DNA of 64,000 nucleotides from VRUE01 sp963737575. GTDB taxonomy: Bacteria > Actinomycetota > Thermoleophilia > Solirubrobacterales > 70-9. The position numbers and the translations under genes are program-made. The first letter of the stretch is position 1, and each line of letters starts with the position of its first letter. Under the pieces are notes generated by a model. The model saw nothing but the letters and a program-made list of their open reading frames with translations. It was not told the origin of the DNA and did no database searches. Below are positions 25,239 through 32,830 of this stretch, one piece after another. Where the stretch lies: assembly GCA_963737575.1 (NCBI GenBank), contig CAVTTJ010000005.1, positions 744,001 to 808,000 of the forward strand, given 5' to 3'.

Positions 25239-26422
25239 ATGAGGATCGCCTGCGCGAGGCGTTGAGGGAAGCGCCCGTCCCCGCCGAGGAGGAGGCGCGA
25301 GAGCGGGCCCGGGCGGTCGTCGACGCCGCCTACTCTTCGTCGCCGCCCGTTCCCCGGCAACGCCACCGCCGCCGCCGCGCGCTCGAGCTTGCGGTCGCGC
25401 TCGGCCTGGTCGCCGCCGTGGTCAGTCCGGCCGGCGCCGCGATCCGGCACTGGGTGCGCGACGCTGTCGAGGTGGGCCACGAGCCCTCGCTGCCGGCGCT
25501 GACCTCGTTGCCGGCCCCCGGGAGCCTCCTGGTCGATTCGCCTCGCGGCCCCTGGGTCGTCCGCGCGAGCGGCTCGAAGCGACTGCTGGGGGACTATGCC
25601 CAGTCCGGCTGGTCGCCGCACGGCCTCTTCGTCGCCGTCGCCAGCGCCCACCAGCTCGCGGCGGTCGACCCGGAGGGCAACGTCCACTGGACGCTCTCCC
25701 GCCTCGGCCCCGTCCGCGATCCGGTCTGGTCCCCGGACGGCTTCCGGATCGCCTACCTGGACGGCGAGGATCTGCGGATCGTCGCCGGGGACGGGACGGG
25801 GGACCGAGTGCTGGCCCACCGGGTCGCGCCGGTCGCGCCCGCCTGGCAGCCCGGCGGGCGGCGGCGCCTGGCCTTCCTCGACGCCGCGGGTCGGGTCGAG
25901 GTCGTGCAGGCGGACAGCGGGCGGTCCGAATATGAGGTCTCTCCCGGTCCCGGCACGATCGGCCTCGCCTGGTCGGCGGACGGCACCCGATTGCTGGTCG
26001 TGCGGCGGTCCGGGCTGCAGGTCTTCGATCGCCGGGGGAGGCCTCTGTGGCGATCGAAGGCGCCGGCGGGCATGCGCTTCCGGGCCGCGGCGCCGGCACC
26101 GGACGGCGAACGGGCGGCGGCAGTCCTCTCCGCCCGCTCGGGAACGCAGAGCGAAGTGCTGCTGCTCGGCCCGCATGGTGAGAGAAGGCGACTCTTCGCC
26201 GGCCTCGGCGCCTTCAGCGACGTCGTCTTCTCGCCCGATGGGAGATGGCTGCTCGCCGCCTGGCCGAGCGCCGACCAGTGGCTCTTCCTCAGCCCCGCCC
26301 ATCCGCGGCGAATCGTCGCGATCTCCGATATCTCCCGCCAGTTCGACCCGGGCACGACCTCGCCGCCGCCGTTTCCCTCCGTCGCCGGCTGGTGCTGCTC
26401 TTCCCCGCAGCCGCAGGGCTGA
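25235..26422 (+). CDS. Membrane-anchored beta-propeller, candidate anti-sigma partner
   Basis: The 395-residue protein has an N-terminal cytoplasmic segment of about 50 residues (NEDRLREALREAPVPAEEEA..., acidic/basic helix), one membrane helix (ALELAVALGLVAAVVSPAG, about 51-69) and an extracytoplasmic propeller. WSPDG-like blades are PVWSPDGFRIAY, LAWSADGTRLLV and VVFSPDGRWLLA. The short N-terminal tail before a single helix, plus 4-base overlap with the ECF gene, fits an anti-sigma factor that senses outside signals through the propeller. It lacks a recognisable zinc anti-sigma HxxxCxxC motif, so the regulatory role is inference from context. Confidence 0.8.
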   Translation: MNEDRLREALREAPVPAEEEARERARAVVDAAYSSSPPVPRQRHRRRRALELAVALGLVAAVVSPAGAAIRHWVRDAVEVGHEPSLPALTSLPAPGSLLVDSPRGPWVVRASGSKRLLGDYAQSGWSPHGLFVAVASAHQLAAVDPEGNVHWTLSRLGPVRDPVWSPDGFRIAYLDGEDLRIVAGDGTGDRVLAHRVAPVAPAWQPGGRRRLAFLDAAGRVEVVQADSGRSEYEVSPGPGTIGLAWSADGTRLLVVRRSGLQVFDRRGRPLWRSKAPAGMRFRAAAPAPDGERAAAVLSARSGTQSEVLLLGPHGERRRLFAGLGAFSDVVFSPDGRWLLAAWPSADQWLFLSPAHPRRIVAISDISRQFDPGTTSPPPFPSVAGWCCSSPQPQG

Positions 26423-26457
26423 GGGACCTGAGAAGCGACCGCGCCCGTATTGGGTGC

Positions 26458-27276
26458 ATGAAGCGCACAGCTGCAGGGCTCATCGCCCTCGTCTCGGCCG
26501 CCCTGCTCCTCTCGGCCTGCGGCGGCTCGAGCGGCTCTGCCTCCACCGCTGCTGAAGTCACGGTGCAGCCCGGCTCGGTGGGGAGGGAGGTCGTTCTCTC
26601 ACTCCTGCGCGACAAGATCCTGCGCGGCGTCGCCGCCGACTTCAAGGCGGGGACCGGGGTCGGCCCCCATCGGTTCGGCCTCTGCCTCCGCCTCGGCCTG
26701 CGACGCGCCTTGACCGGGGCTCAATTGGACAGGCTCGCTGCGCTCTACCGGCGACCCTCGGGGGGCCCGCTGGTCGCGCAGGAACTGAATCGGCTCGCGG
26801 TGCCGGTCGGCGACGGCTGCGGCGGCAGGCGGTTCGTGCCGGAGCTGGTCGCCGCCTCCGCCGGGTTCGCGAAGGTCGATCTGAGCGAACTTCGAACTCG
26901 CCGCCCCGGTGTCGTCTACGGCCCCTACGTCGGCGTGTCGTGTCTGCGGGGCGGCCCGAGCGGCTGCGACAGGGTGGGCTTCGACCTGGTGCTGCGCCGT
27001 CGCGCCGTCGCGGTTGCAGCCTCGATCGCCGGCCGCTCGGTCCATCTGATCAGCCCGGGGCCGGTCCCCCACGACGCCCGTGCCGCCGGCCGGGACTGGG
27101 GCGGCTATCTCGAGGACGCCGGCCTGAGCCGCAGGGGCACCTTCAGCCGGGCGCGGGGGGTCTGGGCCGGGCAGCCGTCCGTCCACCTGCCGGTCCGCGT
27201 GGTCGCGACCTACCCGGCCGGCTGTCGCGTCGCCTACGTGTTTCCCCGCGTCCTCCTCAGCCCTGGGTTTGGCTAG
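26458..27276 (+). CDS. Lipoprotein, function unknown
   Basis: The product of about 272 residues begins MKRTAAGLIALVSAALLLSACGG, a textbook lipobox (LSAC) for lipid attachment. The rest is soluble with at least four further Cys (FGLCLRLG, GDGCGGRR, VSCLRGG, SGCDRVG) that may form disulfides. I recognise no family. It starts 35 bases after the candidate anti-sigma gene and may belong to the ECF sigma operon. Confidence 0.75.
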   Translation: MKRTAAGLIALVSAALLLSACGGSSGSASTAAEVTVQPGSVGREVVLSLLRDKILRGVAADFKAGTGVGPHRFGLCLRLGLRRALTGAQLDRLAALYRRPSGGPLVAQELNRLAVPVGDGCGGRRFVPELVAASAGFAKVDLSELRTRRPGVVYGPYVGVSCLRGGPSGCDRVGFDLVLRRRAVAVAASIAGRSVHLISPGPVPHDARAAGRDWGGYLEDAGLSRRGTFSRARGVWAGQPSVHLPVRVVATYPAGCRVAYVFPRVLLSPGFG

Positions 27277-27331
27277 TCCGTTCGGCCGGACTTCTGTGTG
27301 GCGCGGATGGGCCGGGCTAGAGTTGGGCCCG

Positions 27332-27949
27332 ATGAGGCAATTGACGGTTGCGACACTCGCGGCATTCGCGAGCCTCTGCGTCTCCGCCGGTCTTGCCACC
27401 GTGGCTCAGGGAGCGACCGCGAACGAAGCAGGCTATGCCTGCCAACTGGTTCGCGCGAGGCTGATCAGCGCCCCCTACGGAAGGGGCGCACGAGCGGAAA
27501 AGCGCGTGGTCGAAGTCGGTGAAGCCTACGGAGAAGGCAAGTACACGTCGGGCTGCAGGGTGGAGGTCACGAAGAGGGCACGCAGCCGAGCCGGCCGGTC
27601 GACGCGCAGAGAGCACCTCGGCCAGATCCGCCTCTTCTCCATCGTCCCGGCGGCGGGAGCGGCGGCCGGTGCATGGGATCCCGAAAAAGTGAACAGCGGC
27701 TTGCTGAGCAACGTGGAATGGTTCATCTCGAGCTTCGGTGGCGAGGCCTTTGCGATGCCCACGTTCGGCCAGAGCGAAGCCCACGCCTACTGGCTGGGCA
27801 ACAAGGAGTTCAGTGCCGAGGCGTTCTGGCGCCACGCCGATTCGGGCTTCCTGACGATCGATCTGCACGATCGCACGGAAAGCGTGCCGAGGCTGGAACG
27901 ACTACTGACGCTGTTCGCGGGCGGGATCGTTCCGGGGTTCTCGCCCTGA
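27332..27949 (+). CDS. Exported protein, function unknown
   Basis: The 205-residue product has a signal peptide (TVATLAAFASLCVSAGLATVAQG) and a basic, beta-rich body with two Cys (YACQLV, SGCRVE). The segment SVEVGEAYGEGKY shows the GAA-rich codon style. No family recognised. Its 3' end overlaps the convergent TetR gene by 48 bases, so antisense contact between the transcripts is expected. Confidence 0.7.
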   Translation: MRQLTVATLAAFASLCVSAGLATVAQGATANEAGYACQLVRARLISAPYGRGARAEKRVVEVGEAYGEGKYTSGCRVEVTKRARSRAGRSTRREHLGQIRLFSIVPAAGAAAGAWDPEKVNSGLLSNVEWFISSFGGEAFAMPTFGQSEAHAYWLGNKEFSAEAFWRHADSGFLTIDLHDRTESVPRLERLLTLFAGGIVPGFSP

Positions 27950-28600
27950 GGCCGGCAGGAGGCCGCGGATCAGCGACTCCCGCGCCTGGTTGAGCATCTG
28001 CTCGAACTCGGCGTCGGAGATGTCCATGTTGGCCGGCCCGAGGTGGGCTGCGATGACCCCGTCCCAGGCCGCCCACATGAACCGCGCCACCGGCTCGGGG
28101 TCGACCGGTCGGATGACCCCTTCCGCGGCCGCCTCGCCCAGAAGCCCGGCCATTCGGGCGACTTCGGCGCTGATCCGCTCCGCGATCCGGGCGGCCGGGC
28201 CGGGAGCCTCCTCGGCGCTGGGGCGGTCGGGCGGGGGGAAGCGGAAGAGTCGGAAGTAGGCGGGGTGCTCGCGGGCGAAGCGCAGGTAGCCCTCGCCCAT
28301 CCCCACGAGCTGTTCCAGAGGCCCCCTGCCGGCGGCAAAGCCCTCCTCGCTGTAGCGCCGGTCCAGGTCCAGCGCTCGATCGACCAGGGCCGAGTAGACG
28401 CCCTCCTTGCCGCCGAAGTGGGCGTAGATCGAGCCGACGGCGACATCGGCCGCCTCCGAGAGGTCGTCCATCGTGGTGCCGGTGTAGCCGCGGGTGAGGA
28501 AAAGGCGCTCGGCGGCCTCGAGGATTGCGCCCGCGGTGCGAGCCTTGCGGCGCTCGGTCCGCGTGGCCGTGGGCGGAACTGAGGAGGAGGGAGCCGACAT
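27902..28600 (-). CDS. TetR-family transcriptional regulator
   Basis: The protein of about 232 residues has a TetR N-terminal helix-turn-helix: RTAGAILEAAERLFLTRGYTGTTMDDLSEAADVAVGSIYAHFGGKEGVYSALVDRAL, residues about 18-75. The C-terminal ligand domain is variable. ATG at 28600 is chosen; 28 upstream codons in frame are not TetR-like. The divergent membrane-protein gene starts 67 bases away. The gap contains AGATT-N6-AATCT, a perfect inverted repeat of the type TetR proteins bind. Control of both its own gene and the divergent gene is likely. Confidence 0.9.
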   Translation of the reverse strand: MSAPSSSVPPTATRTERRKARTAGAILEAAERLFLTRGYTGTTMDDLSEAADVAVGSIYAHFGGKEGVYSALVDRALDLDRRYSEEGFAAGRGPLEQLVGMGEGYLRFAREHPAYFRLFRFPPPDRPSAEEAPGPAARIAERISAEVARMAGLLGEAAAEGVIRPVDPEPVARFMWAAWDGVIAAHLGPANMDISDAEFEQMLNQARESLIRGLLPASGREPRNDPAREQRQ

Positions 28601-28605
28601 CTGCA

Positions 28606-28621
28606 AGATTATGTCAAATCT
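28606..28621. promoter_or_regulatory. Candidate TetR operator
   Basis: AGATT (28606-28610) and AATCT (28617-28621) form a perfect inverted repeat with a 6-base spacer. It lies in the 67-base divergent gap, 6 bases upstream of the TetR start codon. Position and symmetry support an operator; no binding motif for this particular regulator is known to me. Confidence 0.4.
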
Positions 28622-28667
28622 GTAGTCTTCTTTCAGTATCGTAGTAATCCTCAAAAGGAGCCCGATC

Positions 28668-29051
28668 TTGCCTCTCCTCGTCAAGCTGGGAATCTGTGAG
28701 CTCGCGGCCGGCGCCCTTTCCGGCTGGGCGATGATCGCGATCGTCGAGAGGGCCGAGGCGCTGAAAAGGCTCGGCGTCCGGCAGCTCCCGCGGGTCCGGC
28801 AGACCCATCTCGACCTCCTGATGCAGGGTACGATCCTCGTCGCTGTCGGGGCCGCGGTGACCGCCGTTCCGACCTGGATCGGGTTCCTCCTCGTGCTCGG
28901 CGCCTACGTGGCGCCGCTGACCCTGGGGGTCCTGGCCTTTCGCCCCGAGCTGCAGAAGGGCTCGATTCTCTACCGCGGGATGAACACCGCGGTGCTGACC
29001 GGATTCACCGTCGCCTGGGTCGCTCTGGCCGTCACCGTCCTCTCGCGCTGA
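28668..29051 (+). CDS. Small four-helix membrane protein
   Basis: The 127-residue product starts at a TTG and has four hydrophobic segments. A loop has LGVRQLPRVRQTHLDLLMQGTILVAVGAA; the (R/K)xRQxHLDxLxxG element resembles a His-containing loop seen in hydroxylaminobenzene mutase-like and related small membrane proteins, but the match is loose. It is probably the target of the divergent TetR regulator. Substrate and activity are unknown. Confidence 0.7.
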   Translation: MPLLVKLGICELAAGALSGWAMIAIVERAEALKRLGVRQLPRVRQTHLDLLMQGTILVAVGAAVTAVPTWIGFLLVLGAYVAPLTLGVLAFRPELQKGSILYRGMNTAVLTGFTVAWVALAVTVLSR

Positions 29052-29098
29052 GCCCCGCCTCGGCCGGCCCTGCCTCGGCCTCCATATCCTGGGCCGGA

Positions 29099-29962
29099 GT
29101 GATCCCCTCCGGCCCAGGCCGCGTCGCCGTTGCTCTGGTTCTCGGCTCGATCGTCTCCGTCCAGTGCGGGGCCGCGGTGGCGACGACGCTCTTCGACGAA
29201 GTCGGGCCGGCCGGCGCCGTGCTGTTGCGCTCGGTCTTCGCCGCCCTCGCCCTCGCGCTCTTCGCCCGCGCCGGGCTGGGCCGCCTTCGCAGCGAGCTGC
29301 GCCGCGACGTCGCCGTCTTCGCGATCGCGCTCGCCGCAATGAACCTCTGCTTCTATGAGTCACTCGCCCGGCTGCCGCTCGGGGTTGCCGTGACGCTGGA
29401 GTTCATCGGCCCGCTCGGGGTGGCCGTGCTCGGCACCCGCCGGCGCCTCGATGCCGTCTGGGGCCTCCTCGCGGGGCTCGGTGTCGTTCTCCTCTCCAAG
29501 GGCTCCACAGCCGGGTCGATCGACACCCTCGGAGCCGTCCTCGCGCTGACCGCGGGCGGGTTCTGGGGCCTCTACATACTTCAGAGCGCCAAGGTCGGCC
29601 ATGAGCCAGGGCTCGCCGGCCTGGCCGCCGCGGCCGCGATCTCCTCGCTCCTCGTGGCCCCGTTCGGCATTTTCCAGGGCGGCGGCGCCCTCGGCGACCC
29701 GGGGGTGCTCGCGGTCGGCCTCGCCGCCGGACTGCTCAGCTCGGCGATCCCCTACGCGCTCGAGCTCGAGGCCCTGCGCCGCATCCCCAATGCCGTCTTC
29801 GGCGTCCTGATGAGCCTCGAGCCGGCGGTCGCCGCGGTGGTCGGATTTCTCGCCCTCTCCCAGGGCCTCGCCGCGGTCCAGCTGCTGGCGATTGGCCTCG
29901 TCGTCATCGCCGGGGCGGGCGCCCTGCGCTCGGCCTCCTCGCCGCCGCCGCGCGAGGTGTGA
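29099..29962 (+). CDS. EamA/DMT-family transporter (RhtA-like)
   Basis: The 287-residue protein has about ten membrane helices arranged as two EamA repeats. The first ends near GVVLLSKGSTAGSID and the second begins near GAVLALTAGGFWGLYILQSA. The ALARLPLGVAVTLEFIGPLGVAVLG-type segment (seen here as SLARLPLGVAVTLEFIG) is typical of RhtA-like amino acid/homoserine exporters. It starts at a GTG 47 bases after the small membrane protein and may share its promoter. Export of amino acids or related metabolites is inferred from the family. Confidence 0.88.
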   Translation: MIPSGPGRVAVALVLGSIVSVQCGAAVATTLFDEVGPAGAVLLRSVFAALALALFARAGLGRLRSELRRDVAVFAIALAAMNLCFYESLARLPLGVAVTLEFIGPLGVAVLGTRRRLDAVWGLLAGLGVVLLSKGSTAGSIDTLGAVLALTAGGFWGLYILQSAKVGHEPGLAGLAAAAAISSLLVAPFGIFQGGGALGDPGVLAVGLAAGLLSSAIPYALELEALRRIPNAVFGVLMSLEPAVAAVVGFLALSQGLAAVQLLAIGLVVIAGAGALRSASSPPPREV

Positions 29963-29967
29963 GGGCC

Positions 29968-30225
29968 CTACCGATCAAGTCCCATCAGCTCATTCATCCC
30001 CGCGTTCATTCCGCGCTTGAACGCCTCCTTCCCCGCCTGGTCCACCGCATGGGCCCTCCCGTTCTCATCGACGTAGACGACGCTGGGCCAGAGCTCACCG
30101 CCTCGCGCCAACATGTCCCTCTGGGAGGTCATCGCCGCCAGGCCGGCCTGCTCGAGAGTGTGGAATGTCCCGCCGCCGACCGGACGGTTATCCCGGTCGT
30201 CGAACAGCGTCAGGCGGTACGGCAT
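29968..30225 (-). CDS. Small soluble protein, unknown
   Basis: An 85-residue protein, MPYRLTLFDDRDNRPVGGGTFHTLEQ..., without membrane segments or signal peptide. It ends five bases past the DMT exporter stop in convergent orientation. The sequence alternates short strands with a helix (EAFKRGMNAGMNELMGLDR). I recognise no family. Coding is supported by a good ATG and normal codon bias. Confidence 0.6.
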   Translation of the reverse strand: MPYRLTLFDDRDNRPVGGGTFHTLEQAGLAAMTSQRDMLARGGELWPSVVYVDENGRAHAVDQAGKEAFKRGMNAGMNELMGLDR

Positions 30226-30307
30226 GGCCGAAGCGTAGCCCTGCCTGCCCCTCGATCTGCGAGAGTCGCCCTGTCTCGTCCTCCGTGAAACCGTCCAGGA
30301 GGCTTCA

Positions 30308-31276
30308 ATGATGGGTCGCGTTCGCTGGTTCTCTCTCGCCGGGCTGCTGGTCGCTCTCGTTGCGTTTGCCCTGCCGGCGAGCTCCGGCGCCTACGTCTTC
30401 TGGGCCAGCAACAATGCTGCGAACCCGATCGGCCGCGCCAACCTCGACGGCAGCGAAGCGAACCAGAGCTTCCTGCCAGGCGACCCCTACTTCGCCCCGG
30501 CGGTCGCCGTCGACGGCTCTCACGTCTACTGGACCAATGGCAGCCAGACCATCGAGCGCGCCAACCTCGACGGCAGCGAAGTCATCCCGAACTTCGTTCC
30601 GGGCGCCGAGGCCGTGCGCGGGATCACGGTCGCGGGCTCCTTCATCTACTGGTCCTCGGGCACCTGCGTCGGGCGTGCCACCATCAACGGAACCGAAGTC
30701 GACAACTGCCTCACCGGCGACGGCGAAGGGACGAATCAGGTTGCCGTCGGCGGCAATCGGATCTACTGGACGAACAGGAACTTCGGCTACATCTCGAGTT
30801 CCGACATGCAGGGTGAAGACATCGAAGAAGAAATCTACGAAGGCGAATCCGGGAACGGCCTCGCCACCGCCACCACCGGCATCTACTTCACCAACGGACT
30901 ACACGGGATCTGCTTCTTGAGCTACGACGGAAAAGTCCTGATCGAAGGCATAGCCCCGACCCATGGGGGCTATGGCCTGGCGGTTTCGGGCAACTACCTC
31001 TACTGGGCCGAAGGGACCATCGGCCGGGTCAACCTCAAAGGCGGTGAACTGACCGAAGAATTCATCAAACCGGCCAGCCCCGCCTACGACGTCGCGGTCG
31101 AGCCCACAGCCGCACCCCCTCCACCGCCGCCGGGGCCCCCCGCGGCGGCAAACCCGACGCCGAGCCCGATCGTCAAGCCCACGCCGCTGAAGTGCAAGAA
31201 AGGCTTTCGGCGAAAGTCGGTCAGGGGCAAGGTGAGGTGCGTGAAAAAGCACAGGAAGCACCGGCACCACGGATGA
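30308..31276 (+). CDS. Secreted YWTD-like beta-propeller protein
   Basis: The 322-residue product has a signal peptide (VRWFSLAGLLVALVAFALPASSGA). Blades contain VYWTNGSQTIERANLDGSEV, FIYWSSGTCVGRATINGTEV, RIYWTNRNFGYISSSDM and LYWAEGTIGRVNLKGGEL: the (V/I)YWTN...I.RANLDGS pattern of LDL-receptor YWTD propellers. A Pro-rich linker (AAPPPPPPGPPAA) and a basic CKKGF-KVRCVKKH tail follow. The same CxxGFRxxxxxGxxxCVK tail closes the 23328 gene product. Glutamate is mostly GAA. The next gene overlaps by 4 bases (ATGA). Confidence 0.85.
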   Translation: MMGRVRWFSLAGLLVALVAFALPASSGAYVFWASNNAANPIGRANLDGSEANQSFLPGDPYFAPAVAVDGSHVYWTNGSQTIERANLDGSEVIPNFVPGAEAVRGITVAGSFIYWSSGTCVGRATINGTEVDNCLTGDGEGTNQVAVGGNRIYWTNRNFGYISSSDMQGEDIEEEIYEGESGNGLATATTGIYFTNGLHGICFLSYDGKVLIEGIAPTHGGYGLAVSGNYLYWAEGTIGRVNLKGGELTEEFIKPASPAYDVAVEPTAAPPPPPPGPPAAANPTPSPIVKPTPLKCKKGFRRKSVRGKVRCVKKHRKHRHHG

Positions 31277-32826
31277 GAGTGGGTCTTCGATGGTGCGGGC
31301 TTGCCCTGATCGCCCTTCTGGCCGCCATCCTTCCGGTCACCTCGGCTCAGGCCAGAAGCGCCTACGTTGCCAACTTCGGCCTCGCGACGGCCTCTGTCTT
31401 CGACACACAGACCAACCTGGTGTCGTCGTCGACGATCGGGGTCGGCAACAAACCGCAGGCGGTGGCGATCACACCAGACGGCAGGCGCGCCTACGTCGCC
31501 AACGCCGGCGCCGGGACCGTCACGGTCATCGACACCCAGACGAACCAGACGGTCGGTGGATCGATCGGGGTCGGCGTGTTCCCCTACGCAATAGCGATCA
31601 CTCCCGACGGCCGGCGTGCATACGTCGTCAACAATGGCTCGAAAAGCGTCTCGGTGATCGACACCCAGGCCAATCAGGTCGTCGGATCGCCGATCGAAAC
31701 CCTTGACCCGATCCCGATCGCAATAGCGATCACTCCCGACGGCCGGCATGCATACGTCGTCAACAATGGCTCGAAAAGCGTCTCGGTGATCGACACCCAG
31801 TCGAACCAGGTCGTTGGATCACCGATCCAGGTCGGGAAAGATCCGGTCGGAATCGCGATCACCCCCGACGGCAGGCGCGCCTATGTCGCCAGCGAAGAAG
31901 GCGTCTCGGTGATCGACATCGGAACCAACTCGATCGTAGGCTCGACGATCCCTGTTCCGGCCGGCGGTGAATGGATCGCAATCACGCCTGACGGCAACCA
32001 CGCTTACGTTCCCGGAGCCTCGAACGGCGTCTCTGTGATCGACACGCGGACGAACCAGATCGTCGGATCGCCGATCGGAGTCGGCATGCAACCGGAAGGG
32101 ATCGCGATCGCACCCGATGGCAACCATGCCTACGTCACCAACACCGGTTCGGCCGACGTCTCGGTGATCGACACCCATACCAACCAGGCCGCCCAGGCGA
32201 CGATCCAGGTCGGCACGCACCCAACCGGCATTGCGGTGACGCCGGATCAGGGCCCGGTCGCTTCGTTCAGCGCCCCGGCCACCCGGCCGGGCGTTCCCGT
32301 CTCCCTGGACGCTTCGGCCTCGAGCGACCCCGACGGGACGATCGCCGGCTACATGTGGAGCTTCGGTGATGGGCAGAGCGCCCCACTCGGCGGCCCAAGG
32401 CCGACCCATATCTATGCCAGACCCGGCAACTACACGGTGACGTTGAGTGTCGTTGATCAGGAGGGATGCTCGACCACCCTTGTCTTCACCGGGCAGACCG
32501 CGTACTGCAACGGTGGGGCCCGGGCGAGGCAAGCACGGACGGTCGAGGTCGCCTACCCGGGGGTCCGGGTCAGATGCCCGGGTCGCGCTGGGCCGGGCGG
32601 CTGCAGATTCTCCTTGTTGGCCGTCACCAAACGCCGCAAAGGGAAGCCTGAGAGTGCGCCTGCCAGGACCAAGGTGAAGGCCGGGAAAGCCGCGGTCATT
32701 TCACTGAAGCCGAAGCAAGCCTATGGTGTGAAGCTGGCGACAGCCCGCAAGATCCTGGTGAAGGTGACAGTCAGGCTCGGTGGATCCACACGGACGCACT
32801 TTGCTCGACTCAAGGTCGTCCAGTAG
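31273..32826 (+). CDS. Secreted YVTN beta-propeller protein with PKD domain
   Basis: The 517-residue product has a signal peptide (LRWCGLALIALLAAILPVTSAQA). Eight or so YVTN repeats of about 44 residues follow, each AITPDGRRAYVxNxGSxxVSVIDTxTNQVVGSPIxVG. Then comes a PKD domain (about 330-420, VASFSAPATRPGVPVSLDASASSDPDG, MWSFGDGQSAP, YTVTLSVVDQEG) and a basic tail. The ATG at 31273 overlaps the upstream stop. Two neighbouring blades are almost identical in DNA, indicating a recent internal duplication. PKD plus YVTN is typical of surface-layer or adhesive proteins. Confidence 0.85.
   Translation: MRVGLRWCGLALIALLAAILPVTSAQARSAYVANFGLATASVFDTQTNLVSSSTIGVGNKPQAVAITPDGRRAYVANAGAGTVTVIDTQTNQTVGGSIGVGVFPYAIAITPDGRRAYVVNNGSKSVSVIDTQANQVVGSPIETLDPIPIAIAITPDGRHAYVVNNGSKSVSVIDTQSNQVVGSPIQVGKDPVGIAITPDGRRAYVASEEGVSVIDIGTNSIVGSTIPVPAGGEWIAITPDGNHAYVPGASNGVSVIDTRTNQIVGSPIGVGMQPEGIAIAPDGNHAYVTNTGSADVSVIDTHTNQAAQATIQVGTHPTGIAVTPDQGPVASFSAPATRPGVPVSLDASASSDPDGTIAGYMWSFGDGQSAPLGGPRPTHIYARPGNYTVTLSVVDQEGCSTTLVFTGQTAYCNGGARARQARTVEVAYPGVRVRCPGRAGPGGCRFSLLAVTKRRKGKPESAPARTKVKAGKAAVISLKPKQAYGVKLATARKILVKVTVRLGGSTRTHFARLKVVQ
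31588..31800 (+). repeat. Recent internal blade duplication
   Basis: The 81-base blocks 31588-31668 and 31720-31800 match at 80 of 81 positions (only CGTGCA against CATGCA differs). They are offset by 132 bases, exactly 44 codons or one YVTN blade. Other blades in the same gene are much more diverged. Confidence 0.9.
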
Positions 32827-32830
32827 CCGA

